From assembly GCA_035495315.1 (NCBI GenBank), contig DATJGF010000167.1, positions 1-62,297 of the forward strand: DNA of 62,297 nt, given 5' to 3'. The position numbers and the translations under genes are program-made. This stretch comes from DATJGF01 sp035495315 (lineage in GTDB: Bacteria; Verrucomicrobiota; Verrucomicrobiia; Limisphaerales; UBA8199). The notes under the pieces were generated by a model. That model saw only the letters and a list, made by a program, of their open reading frames with translations, was not told the DNA's origin and did not search any database. Each line of letters begins with the position of its first letter. Within the stretch, counting starts at the first letter, position 1. Below are positions 7,614 through 16,127 of the stretch, in pieces.

Positions 7614-10115
7614 TTGTGTCTTAAATCGTCACCGGAACCGGACGCCGAGTTTGGCGGGAAAGCGATCACGAAAACAACGAGGGCCATACCCTTTGGGATT
7701 TTAGCCGTTGTGGTTTGGCTTGCCTGGGGTGCTTCCGGGCAGACCGTGATCGTGTTTCAGGATCAAAACCTTGAAAGCGCAGTTCGTTGGGCTTTGGGTA
7801 AGACAAACGGGGCGCTGACGAGCCTGGACATGCTGGGTTTGACCAACTTGAGTTCCTGGGGAGTTGTGACGAACTTTTCGGGACTGGAGCAAGCTGGCAA
7901 CCTGGAGAGCCTCACACTTTACAACGGGAAACCGGCAAGTCTCCTGCCTTTGACGGGGTTGACCCGGCTAAGCAGCTTGAGTTTGGAAAACTCGGACGCT
8001 GTTGGTTTGGCAGACTTGCCAAGGCTGACCACCTTGACCAATCTGGATCTGTTTCTTTCGGCGCTCACCAATGTCGACGCCGTGGGCTCCTTGACGAACC
8101 TGCGTTATTTGGATCTGAGCTTTACTGGCCTGCTTGATCCGAGTCCGCTGGCCGGGTTGCCGCGTTTGAAGTATTTGGACCTGAGCGGCAACTCCTGGGG
8201 CAACTGTGCTGCGCTTGGGGTGCTGACCAATCTCTCCGGCTGGCTTTTCCTGGACAACGCATCAATTACCAACGTTGAAGGACTGGCCGCGCTGACGAAT
8301 CTGGCGCTGGTGACCCTTTATCGAAATCCACTCAGCGATCTGACTCCGCTTTCAAGGCTGACGAGCCTGAGAAGCCTGGACCTGGGATTTGACCCAATCG
8401 GGGATATCGCCCCTTTAGCCAAACTGCGCAATTTGGAGCAGCTGTATTTGGAGTCGGCCAGCGTTACCAATCTGGCGCCTTTGCTGGCGCTGCAGCAGCT
8501 TGCGACGCTGGATGTGAACAATAACCGGCTTGCTGATATCAGCGCTCTGGCCGGCCTGACCAATCTTCATTGGGTTAATTTGAGCTATAACCATCTCACC
8601 AACATCGATGCCCTTACGAACCTCACTCAATTGGCGAAGGTCTATCTGCAAATCAACTTAATCGATACCAATGCCGCGAGTGCTGGTATGAAGGGGCTCA
8701 CCGCATTGAGCAACAACGGGGTATCGGTCGAATACAATCCTCAGCACCAGCCACCGAGGATGACCCTGGTCAACCCATGGACGGTGCCGGTAAACGAGAT
8801 CTCATCGCTCCCCATTTCAGTGGTGGACGATCTAATACCGGGAAACGAGCTACGGCTTAGCGCTCGATCGTCGAATACCGGGTTGGTAAACGTGGCTATC
8901 GGCCAGACAGCCCTTTCCAGTTTCCCGCTGGTGTCGGGAGGGGTGGTTACGATGCCTGGTCGCTCCTTCGTGGGCGCGCCGAACGCTCCCCCAATTGACG
9001 ACTGGAGGGGTTACCTCAACGTGAGCCCATCTCCGAACCGGACGGGGAGTACTCGACTCAGTGTAAGCGCAACAGACGAAATCGGATTAAGTAATGAGAT
9101 CACCTTTCAGGTGACGGTGATTCTGCGCGTGCCCTTGGACGGCAGTTCGCTAGGGAGTTCAGGGTCCAACATCACATGGAGCACGTTCGGCACCAGGCCG
9201 TGGCGGAGCCAGACCAATATCTCACATTTCAACGGGAGCGCGGCGCAGAGCGGCACCCAAGACTCATGGCTGCAAGCCGAAGTGATCGGACCAGGAGTTT
9301 TGACGTTCTATTGGCGATACCTGGCCACTAATACCTACGGTGGCCTCGCTGAATTGACCGCCTACTGCCCCGAGTCAGGTTTAAGCGGCCAAACCTGGAT
9401 GAGCTACGACGCGCTCAGTCAGGGTCCGGACGGCACTATTTTTTCAGATTGGCAGGAGGGCAGGATTAGCCTGCCAAGTGGCCACTGGAATCTGCGGTGG
9501 TCTGTGGCGTCCGGCTCAGGTAACCCGGCAACGATTTGGGTCGCCGACGCAAGTTTTATTTCCGGGCCGCCGGTTTGCTGGTTGGAAACTTTCCCCTATT
9601 CCTTTTACGGAGGATATTTTGAGGTTTCGTTACACGGGCCCCCAGGTGAGACCTATGATATTGAATCGTCAGCGGATTTGCTGCGATGGTCCAGGTTGAG
9701 CCGTGTCACCATGACCGATTTTGAGATGCTATATGTAGAAGCCGCTGGGATTCAGCCAGCCCTTTTCTATCGGATGCACAAAGCCAGCGTTGGCCCGATT
9801 TGGTTGGAAGGACCAGGCTTCGAAACTAATCGGGCGGTCAAGTTGATCATCCACAGCGATCCCCAACAGCCGCTTAGCATCGAGTATTCGACCAACCTCT
9901 CGAACTGGGTGACCCTGGTGCAAACCAACAATACTTTGGGTGAGCTGCACATTCGCGAGCCCCAATTGCTTGAATCCACGGCGAGATTCTATCGTGCCAA
10001 AGCATTGCCGTGGGGCCAGCCGGGCCGGCCGGTCTCGCCAATCTGGGGGATTAACCGGCGCCATCTTTGGCCTTTTCTCCCTGTGCCTCCGGGCCTGCCT
10101 ACGCCGGGAATTTGA
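7614..10115 (+). CDS. Secreted leucine-rich-repeat protein with tandem C-terminal surface domains
   Basis: The 833-residue frame begins at a TTG; the true start is uncertain, since the hydrophobic export segment (ILAVVVWLAWGASGQ) begins near residue 28 and no ATG precedes it. Residues about 50-350 hold roughly twelve LRRs of the 22-residue SDS22/internalin style (LTNLxxLxLxxxxLxxLxxL). An Ig/cadherin-like stretch follows (about 370-510, ending VSATDEIGLSNEITFQVTV), then a segment with 'FYWRYLATN', and finally two copies of a short module (YDIESSADLLRW, LSIEYSTNLSNW) common in verrucomicrobial exported proteins. It is likely an extracellular binding or adhesion protein. It stands alone between two gene-poor gaps. 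Confidence 0.8.
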   Translation: MCLKSSPEPDAEFGGKAITKTTRAIPFGILAVVVWLAWGASGQTVIVFQDQNLESAVRWALGKTNGALTSLDMLGLTNLSSWGVVTNFSGLEQAGNLESLTLYNGKPASLLPLTGLTRLSSLSLENSDAVGLADLPRLTTLTNLDLFLSALTNVDAVGSLTNLRYLDLSFTGLLDPSPLAGLPRLKYLDLSGNSWGNCAALGVLTNLSGWLFLDNASITNVEGLAALTNLALVTLYRNPLSDLTPLSRLTSLRSLDLGFDPIGDIAPLAKLRNLEQLYLESASVTNLAPLLALQQLATLDVNNNRLADISALAGLTNLHWVNLSYNHLTNIDALTNLTQLAKVYLQINLIDTNAASAGMKGLTALSNNGVSVEYNPQHQPPRMTLVNPWTVPVNEISSLPISVVDDLIPGNELRLSARSSNTGLVNVAIGQTALSSFPLVSGGVVTMPGRSFVGAPNAPPIDDWRGYLNVSPSPNRTGSTRLSVSATDEIGLSNEITFQVTVILRVPLDGSSLGSSGSNITWSTFGTRPWRSQTNISHFNGSAAQSGTQDSWLQAEVIGPGVLTFYWRYLATNTYGGLAELTAYCPESGLSGQTWMSYDALSQGPDGTIFSDWQEGRISLPSGHWNLRWSVASGSGNPATIWVADASFISGPPVCWLETFPYSFYGGYFEVSLHGPPGETYDIESSADLLRWSRLSRVTMTDFEMLYVEAAGIQPALFYRMHKASVGPIWLEGPGFETNRAVKLIIHSDPQQPLSIEYSTNLSNWVTLVQTNNTLGELHIREPQLLESTARFYRAKALPWGQPGRPVSPIWGINRRHLWPFLPVPPGLPTPGI

Positions 10116-10627
10116 AGGGCTGGCTTGTGATCAGCGTCCGTTGCAATTTCAGACCCACGTAACGGATCGTCCAGCGTGTCGTAACGTTCATTGTTACGGA
10201 TAAAACCTCAACGATCGCCCGGTCCTGTGCGGCTGTGACGGATGTAACAGTCGTATACCCCACAAGACACCCTTTGGACTTTGGACCTCTGTGGTAACCT
10301 ACGGTAGGCAATGGAGCCTGAACCGAGCGCACGTTTGCGTCCACCTCCCCCATCTTTAACAGCCTCTGGCTGAACTTTCCTTTCAAAACCCCCTGCGAGG
10401 GCGACATATCGCGCTAGGGACGATAAGCCGTCCTCCCGGTCGGCGATTTTTTTGCCCGTAGTCTGTTTGAGCGACCGCACAAGCTTTAAGAATGGCAACG
10501 GGTTACGTCCTACTCTCCTGCACCGTTGAGCGTTGGCATTCCGTCTGCAAATGAGAGACAGGATCTGAACGATCAGCCAATGCCCTATGGGCAAATCGAA
10601 ATCCACAACTAAATCCCAAATGCTTCA
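10116..10627. other. Gene-poor gap, possible dispersed repeat or pseudogene
   Basis: No convincing gene lies in these 512 bp. On the - strand two overlapping frames stay open (10606-10208 and 10407-10099), giving Arg/Gly-rich peptides with no recognised family, which is unusual for noncoding DNA at this GC level. The - strand bases 10527-10503 read GGTGCAGGAGAGTAGGACGT, which resembles the 3' end of bacterial 5S rRNA, but the rest of a 5S gene is not there. A hairpin at 10180-10198 follows the LRR gene. Confidence 0.45.
10180..10198 (+). terminator. Hairpin after the LRR gene (no T tract)
   Basis: CGTAAC at 10180-10185 pairs with GTTACG at 10193-10198 around a 7-base loop, 65 bases past the LRR stop codon. 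The following bases are GATAAAACC, so a classical U-run is missing; it could be a weak terminator or an mRNA 3'-end stabiliser. Confidence 0.3.
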
Positions 10628-11800
10628 GTGACGACCGATTCGACAGGGACGGTTTTGGCGGGGACGGGACCATCGACATCTGTCGAACGGCCTGCGCATC
10701 GGATAGCCGCGATCGACTGGATGCGCGGGTTAGTGATGATCCTGATGGTCCTCGACCACGCTTCGATGGCCTATGACGGCCATCATGTGGCGGAGGATTC
10801 GGCATTGACCGCAAAGGCGAGTACTATGGCCTTGCCCGGGGGGGAGTTTTTCACCCGCTGGATCACACACCTGTGCGCGCCGACGTTTGTGTTTTTGGCA
10901 GGAACCGCCTTGGCTTTGAGTGTGGAACGTCGCGTCGCCAAAGGGACGGATGGCTGGCAAATCGACAAAGGCATCCTGATCCGCGGGGCGATTATTGCTC
11001 TACTGGATCCAACGATTATTTCACTGGGATCAGGCCGGTGGACCTTCCAGGTGTTGTTTGCGATAGGGCTGGCGATGATGTGCATGGCGCCGCTACGGCA
11101 CCTGCCTTCGTGGTTGCTGGTCGGTTTGGCGGTGGGCTGGTTGGTGCTCGGAGAGTTGCCCACTCAACTGGCATGGCATCCGCCGGGGTCGGCGTCCCCG
11201 CTGGCAGCGTTCACGATAGCGACTTACGGCAGCGACACCATGATCGTCAAGTACCCGCTGCTCCCCTGGTTGGCGATGATGATGCTGGGCTGGGTTTTCG
11301 GGCGTCACCTGAGGCAGTTCACAGCAGGCAAGATCACCGTAAGCCCAATTACGGTGCTGTGGTGCGCCGGGATTATAAGCCTTGTGGTGTTTGCATGGGT
11401 TCGGGCCAATCGCGGCTACGGAGACATGTTCTTAAGCCGGGCGGACAATTCCTGGCAGCAATGGTTGCACGTCAGCAAGTATCCGCCCTCGCTCTCCTAC
11501 AGCGCCATGGAATTGGGGCTGCTTTGGCTCGCCCTTGCGTTGCTGATGATCATTGAGCCGCTCATCGGCGTGCGACCCAACGGGGTGTTCCTGGTCTTTG
11601 GCCAAACGGCGATGTTCTTCTACCTGGTCCATCGCCTGATGTTGGAGGTGCCGGCGACCTATTTCGGGCTCCGCGGTGTCGGCAACCTCGCCACCACGTA
11701 TTGGCTCTCCGCGGCGCTACTGGTCTTGCTCTATCCGGCATGCCGGTGGTTTCGAGAGTTCAAAGCCGCTCATGCGAATTCATTTTTGAGATATTTTTAG
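10628..11800 (+). CDS. DUF1624 / HGSNAT-like membrane acyltransferase family protein
   Basis: The 390-residue protein starts at GTG 10628 and has about ten to twelve transmembrane segments. The N-terminal RIAAIDWMRGLVMILMVLDH (residues about 22-41) is the hallmark of the DUF1624 / heparan-alpha-glucosaminide N-acetyltransferase group, whose members move acyl groups across a membrane onto sugars; the actual acceptor here is unknown. It ends six bases before the dicarboxylate carrier gene, so it may be co-transcribed with the amino-acid operon, though its function does not obviously fit. Confidence 0.75.
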   Translation: MTTDSTGTVLAGTGPSTSVERPAHRIAAIDWMRGLVMILMVLDHASMAYDGHHVAEDSALTAKASTMALPGGEFFTRWITHLCAPTFVFLAGTALALSVERRVAKGTDGWQIDKGILIRGAIIALLDPTIISLGSGRWTFQVLFAIGLAMMCMAPLRHLPSWLLVGLAVGWLVLGELPTQLAWHPPGSASPLAAFTIATYGSDTMIVKYPLLPWLAMMMLGWVFGRHLRQFTAGKITVSPITVLWCAGIISLVVFAWVRANRGYGDMFLSRADNSWQQWLHVSKYPPSLSYSAMELGLLWLALALLMIIEPLIGVRPNGVFLVFGQTAMFFYLVHRLMLEVPATYFGLRGVGNLATTYWLSAALLVLLYPACRWFREFKAAHANSFLRYF

Positions 11801-11806
11801 CCGTTC

Positions 11807-13165
11807 ATGACAATCACACTCGTTCTTGAATTTGCCGTCCTGATTGGGGCGTTGCTGATGGGCGCGCGTACTGGCGGCGTAGCGCTAGGGTTGTGGGGAG
11901 CGGTGGGGTTGTTAGTGCTGGTGGCAGGGTTTGGCGTTCCGCCTGGAGCTATTCCCGGCGAGGTGCTGATCATCGTGCTGACGGTGATCATGGCGGCCTC
12001 AGCTATGGAGGTAGCGGGCGGGGTGGATTTTCTGGTGCGCGTGGCCGAGCGCATCATTCGCAAGAACCCGAAGCAGGTCACGATCGTCGCACCCCTGGTC
12101 ACTTACGGATTTACCTTCGCATCCGGAACGGGGCACATCGTTTATCCATTGTTGCCGGTGATTTATGAAGTGGCTCACGAGAGTGGCATCCGGCCGGAGC
12201 GTCCGATGGCGATTGCGACGATTGCTTCACAACAGGCAATCACCGCCAGCCCGGTTTCGGCGGCTACTGCAGCAATGATTGGATTGCTGGCGGCCCATCA
12301 TATCGGCCTGATCCAAATTCTTCTCATTTGCGTTCCTGCGACCTTGGCGGCAGTCATCATCGCCGCCTTTGTCCAGCTGAAGGTGGGCAAAGAACTGAAA
12401 GATGATGTGGAGTATCAGGCTCGGTTAAAATCCGGTGAGATTCCCCCGCCGTCGGGTCGGACGGCCGGGTCTGCTTCCAGCCTGACGCCACTCAAACCAG
12501 GCGCCAAAGCCAGCGCGCTCATCTTCTTTGCCGGCGTCGGGCTGGTGGTTTTAGCAGGGATTTTCCCCGCCTTACGAACGGTCCCGGGCAAAGTATCGGA
12601 ACCCGTAGTAGTAGGCATGCCGATCGCGATTGCCATCGTGATGTTGGCTGTGGCGGCGCTCATTCTGGCAGTGACACGCGCACCGGTAGCAGAGGTGCCA
12701 AAATGCAAAACCTGCCAGTCCGGCGTGACCGCGATTATCGGAATTCTCGGCCTGGCGTGGTTGGGTGATACCTTCATCAGTGCCAATCAGGATACGATTA
12801 TTGGCGCACTGAGCAGCATGGCCAAAGCGGCGCCCTGGACGTTCGCGATCGGGTTGTTCATCGCGTCGATGTTGCTCTACAGCCAGGCAGCGACCGCGCG
12901 CGCGCTGATGCCGCTGGGTTTATCGCTCGGTATCCCGGCGCCCGCGCTTGCTGGCATGTTCCCAGCGGTAAACGGTTACTTTTTCATCCCCAATTACGGG
13001 ACCTTGATTGCGGCAATGCAGTTTGATCGGTCGGGAACAACTCGCATTGGAAAGTATCTAGTGAACCATTCATTCATGCTGCCGGGCCTGATTACAACGG
13101 CCGGCGGTGTCGGTTTGGGATTGCTTATTGCGAAGCTCTTTTTCAGCCACAGCAACGGGATCTGA
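11807..13165 (+). CDS. Anaerobic C4-dicarboxylate carrier, DcuA/DcuB family
   Basis: This 452-residue polytopic protein matches the Dcu family in length and in landmarks such as the N-terminal ALLMGARTGGVALGLWG, the FTFASGTGHIVYPLLPVI segment and the end part RIGKYLVNHSFMLPGL. Dcu carriers exchange aspartate, fumarate, malate and succinate across the inner membrane. The next gene, aspartase, makes fumarate from aspartate two bases downstream, so an aspartate-in, fumarate- or succinate-out exchange is likely. The GC-type Cys pair in KCKTCQSG (about residues 303-309) sits in a cytoplasmic loop and is unusual. Confidence 0.9.
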   Translation: MTITLVLEFAVLIGALLMGARTGGVALGLWGAVGLLVLVAGFGVPPGAIPGEVLIIVLTVIMAASAMEVAGGVDFLVRVAERIIRKNPKQVTIVAPLVTYGFTFASGTGHIVYPLLPVIYEVAHESGIRPERPMAIATIASQQAITASPVSAATAAMIGLLAAHHIGLIQILLICVPATLAAVIIAAFVQLKVGKELKDDVEYQARLKSGEIPPPSGRTAGSASSLTPLKPGAKASALIFFAGVGLVVLAGIFPALRTVPGKVSEPVVVGMPIAIAIVMLAVAALILAVTRAPVAEVPKCKTCQSGVTAIIGILGLAWLGDTFISANQDTIIGALSSMAKAAPWTFAIGLFIASMLLYSQAATARALMPLGLSLGIPAPALAGMFPAVNGYFFIPNYGTLIAAMQFDRSGTTRIGKYLVNHSFMLPGLITTAGGVGLGLLIAKLFFSHSNGI

Positions 13166-13167
13166 CC

Positions 13168-15027
13168 ATGCGAATTGACGCAGAAACCATCGCCGAAACC
13201 GCTCAGCGGATTGGGATTAAACCGCAAGAACTTGCCACCGTGGTGGAGCGGGGCGCTTCGGTGACCTACGGGCCAGGCGAGTATCTTTTTCACGAATCTG
13301 CGACTCGGGACTGGCTTGGGTTCGTGCTTCAGGGCGAGGTGGACCTGGTTCACGGCCAGCACGGACACAGCACCCTGATCGGAATAGCGGAGCGCGGGGC
13401 GATTCTCAGCGAAGGAGTTTTGCTGGACGAGACCGCCCACGCAACCTCGGCGGTGACACGGCGCGGAGCGGAAGTGTGGCAAATTCAACGAACGCAGCTC
13501 GAAAAAGTTCGCCAGGAGTCTCCGGAGGTTTTCTATCGGATTGTGGGGCAAATTGCGCGCCGGCTGAGCGATCGTCTGCGAGCGGCGACCGAACGGGTCG
13601 CCCGGGAGAGCGGTGCCCCAACGCTTACGAACGTCCGCCGCGAGCACGATTCGCTCGGCGAACGCGAGGTGCCTAACGACGCTTATTACGGCGTTCAGAC
13701 ACTCCGCGCGAAAGAGAACTTTCCTTTCTCGGGCATCCCGGTCGCTCACTACGAGCACTTCGTACGGGCGCTGGCGTGTGTCAAAAAGGCGGCGGCCCAG
13801 GCCAACGCCGAACTCGGAGCACTGGAACCAGGAATCGCAGACGCAATTGGAAAAGCTTGCGATGAACTGCTTGCGGGAAAGCTGCACGACCAATTCATCG
13901 TCGATATGATCCAGGGGGGCGCGGGCACTTCGACCAACATGAACGCCAACGAAGTGATCGCCAATCGTGCGCTGGAACTGCTCGGCCATTCGAAAGGCCA
14001 GTACCAATTCTGCCATCCCAACGATCACGTCAATTGCTCGCAATCGACCAACGACGCTTACCCGACGGCGATCAAACTCGGGGTTTGGTTCACGCTCCGG
14101 GACACTCGCTCCGCTTTGGCTGAACTTAAAAGCGCGTTGGAAGCAAAAGCAAAGCAGTTTGCGGATGTGATCAAGATGGGGCGGACCGAGAACCAGGACG
14201 CCGTACCCATGACGCTGGGCCAGGAATTCAGCGCTTACGCGGTGATGATTGGCGACGGGATCCGTCACCTTCAACAAGCCGGCAACGAACTGCTGGAGAC
14301 CAACATGGGCGCGACGGCGATCGGGACGGGATTGAACAGTCCGGCCGGCTATGCCCCGCTGTGCACAAAGAAGCTCGCTGAAATCTCGGGCGCACCGGTT
14401 CGGCTCGCATCGGACCTGGTGGAGGCGACCCAGGACTCAGGTGAGTTCGCGCTTATGAGTGGAGCGATGAAGACAGCGGCAGTCCAACTCTCAAAGATCT
14501 GCAACGACCTGCGATGGCTTTCTTCCGGTCCGCGCTGCGGGCTTTATGAAATCCGGCTGCCGGCGATGCAACCCGGCTCGTCGATTATGCCCGGCAAGGT
14601 GAATCCGGTCATTCCCGAGGTGGTCAGCCAGATCTGTTTCCAGATTATCGGCAATGACGTGACAGTCGCAATGGCCTCTGAAGCGAGCGAACTGGAGCTG
14701 AATATGGCGGAGCCGATTATCGCCTTCAACCTGTTCTTCGGACTCACGTTGCTGCGGAATGCTGCGATCGTCCTGGCGTCGCGTTGTATCGCCGGGATTG
14801 AACCGAACCGGGAGCGTTGTCGCGAATATGTTCAAAACTCGATTGGCCTGGTAACGGCACTAAACCCTGTGCTCGGCTACGAAAAATCCGCGGCGATCGC
14901 CAAAGAGGCATTGAAGACGGGTGGCAGTGTGTATGACCTGGTCATTGCAAAGGGCTGGCTGACCAAGGAGAAACTCGATGACCTGTTGAAACCCGAAAAC
15001 ATGACTCACCCTCGATTAACCCGCTAA
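13168..15027 (+). CDS. aspA: Aspartate ammonia-lyase fused to an N-terminal cyclic-nucleotide-binding-like domain
   Basis: Residues about 151-619 are a full-length aspartase (EHDSLGEREVPNDAYYGVQT at the start, fumarase/aspartase signature GSSIMPGKVNP), catalysing L-aspartate to fumarate plus ammonia. About 150 residues of a CRP-type beta-roll domain precede it (SVTYGPGEYLF, LGFVLQGEVDL). In its phosphate-binding cassette the usual 'GExALl...pRsA' reads SEGVLLDETAHATSA, so the cyclic-phosphate-binding Arg is replaced by His (H91), and nucleotide binding is doubtful. E. coli-type aspartases lack this domain. The fusion reads in one frame from the ATG at 13168, two bases after the carrier gene. 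It may give allosteric control or oligomer contacts. Confidence 0.93.
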   Translation: MRIDAETIAETAQRIGIKPQELATVVERGASVTYGPGEYLFHESATRDWLGFVLQGEVDLVHGQHGHSTLIGIAERGAILSEGVLLDETAHATSAVTRRGAEVWQIQRTQLEKVRQESPEVFYRIVGQIARRLSDRLRAATERVARESGAPTLTNVRREHDSLGEREVPNDAYYGVQTLRAKENFPFSGIPVAHYEHFVRALACVKKAAAQANAELGALEPGIADAIGKACDELLAGKLHDQFIVDMIQGGAGTSTNMNANEVIANRALELLGHSKGQYQFCHPNDHVNCSQSTNDAYPTAIKLGVWFTLRDTRSALAELKSALEAKAKQFADVIKMGRTENQDAVPMTLGQEFSAYAVMIGDGIRHLQQAGNELLETNMGATAIGTGLNSPAGYAPLCTKKLAEISGAPVRLASDLVEATQDSGEFALMSGAMKTAAVQLSKICNDLRWLSSGPRCGLYEIRLPAMQPGSSIMPGKVNPVIPEVVSQICFQIIGNDVTVAMASEASELELNMAEPIIAFNLFFGLTLLRNAAIVLASRCIAGIEPNRERCREYVQNSIGLVTALNPVLGYEKSAAIAKEALKTGGSVYDLVIAKGWLTKEKLDDLLKPENMTHPRLTR

Positions 15028-15038
15028 CCGCTTAACGT

Positions 15039-16109
15039 ATGAAAACGAGATTACTTAATAAACCAGTAATGACCCTTGCGTTGGTTGTAGTGCTTGGCGT
15101 CATGCCGGCGTGGGGATTGCCTAAAATCAAAGTGTTAGCAACCGGCGGCACAATCGCCGGAGCGCAAGCTTCGCAGGCCGATGCCGGTTATAAGTCCGGC
15201 ACGTTCTCGGTGGACGACCTGATTAAGGCCGTGCCCCAACTTAAGAACATAGCTGAGTTATCGGGCGAGCAGGTGGCCAACATCGGGAGCCAGACGATGA
15301 ATCATGAGGTTTGGCTCAAGCTGGCGGGGCGAGTCAACCAGGTCCTGGCGCGCGACGACGTCGACGGGGTCGTAATTACCCATGGCACCGACACGATGGA
15401 GGAGACCGCATATTTTCTCAGCCTGGTGGTGAAGAGCGACAAGCCAGTGGTCTTGGTGGGCTCGATGCGACCGGCGACCGCGATCAGCGCCGACGGACCA
15501 ATTAATCTATATAACGGCGTGGCGCTGGCCGGGAGTCCCGAGGCTAAGGGACGCGGTCCCTTGGTGGTCCTAAACGATTCGATCCACTATGCGCGCGAGG
15601 CCCAAAAGATGCACACGACCCATATGAACACCTTCGATTCACCCAACCGTGGCATTGCCGGAGTCATGAATACGGGCAAAGCGTTCTTCTATTCGAACAT
15701 CTCGACTCGCCACACGACCAACAGCGAGTTCTCCTGCGAGGGTCTAACGGTAGCCAACCTGCCGCTGGTTGTCGTGGTTTACTCTTACGTCAACCTCGGC
15801 GGGGAATTCATCGATGCGATTGTGGAAAAAGGGGTGAAAGGCATCGTGCTGGCCGGCGTCGGCGATGGCAACACCACCGATGCTGCGATCGCGGCGCTGG
15901 AGAGAGCGAGCAAGAAAGGTGTAGCCGTAGTCCGCTGCTCGCGCACCGGCAGCGGCGTCGTAGACCGCAATGTGGAGGTGAACGACGACAAGCTAGGCTT
16001 CATTGCCGGCATGGAGCTGAGCGCGCAAAAAGCGCGAATCCTGTTGATGCTGGCTCTCACCAAGACCTCTGATGTGAATAAACTGCAGGATTATTTCTAT
16101 CATTACTGA
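15039..16109 (+). CDS. ansB: Exported L-asparaginase, type II
   Basis: The 356-residue protein has a basic N terminus and hydrophobic core ending in MPAWGLPK, a cleavable signal peptide, so it acts in the periplasm. Both asparaginase signatures are present: VLATGGTIAGA with the nucleophilic Thr, and the HGTDTMEET segment with the second Thr and the Asp. Length and motif order match the type II enzymes (about 325 mature residues). It hydrolyses asparagine, and often glutamine weakly, to aspartate and ammonia. The AspT antiporter and aspartase encoded beside it would take up and break down the product. Confidence 0.93.
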   Translation: MKTRLLNKPVMTLALVVVLGVMPAWGLPKIKVLATGGTIAGAQASQADAGYKSGTFSVDDLIKAVPQLKNIAELSGEQVANIGSQTMNHEVWLKLAGRVNQVLARDDVDGVVITHGTDTMEETAYFLSLVVKSDKPVVLVGSMRPATAISADGPINLYNGVALAGSPEAKGRGPLVVLNDSIHYAREAQKMHTTHMNTFDSPNRGIAGVMNTGKAFFYSNISTRHTTNSEFSCEGLTVANLPLVVVVYSYVNLGGEFIDAIVEKGVKGIVLAGVGDGNTTDAAIAALERASKKGVAVVRCSRTGSGVVDRNVEVNDDKLGFIAGMELSAQKARILLMLALTKTSDVNKLQDYFYHY

Positions 16110-16127
16110 TCCCCTGTTTTATCGGTC

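Noticed and set aside
10503..10527. Possible 5S rRNA gene
   Set aside because: Only about 20 bases at the 3' end look alike; the rest of the 5S core is absent, so no rRNA gene is called.
10873..11556. 227-codon + frame inside the DUF1624-like gene
   Set aside because: Out-of-frame shadow; Gly/Arg-rich with no membrane segments, while the overlapping frame has a clear membrane protein.
12994..14277. 427-codon open frame on the - strand across the carrier and aspartase genes
   Set aside because: It is antisense to two strongly conserved genes, its translation is Arg/His/Phe-rich with no family likeness, and it has no leader. It is a shadow of codon bias.
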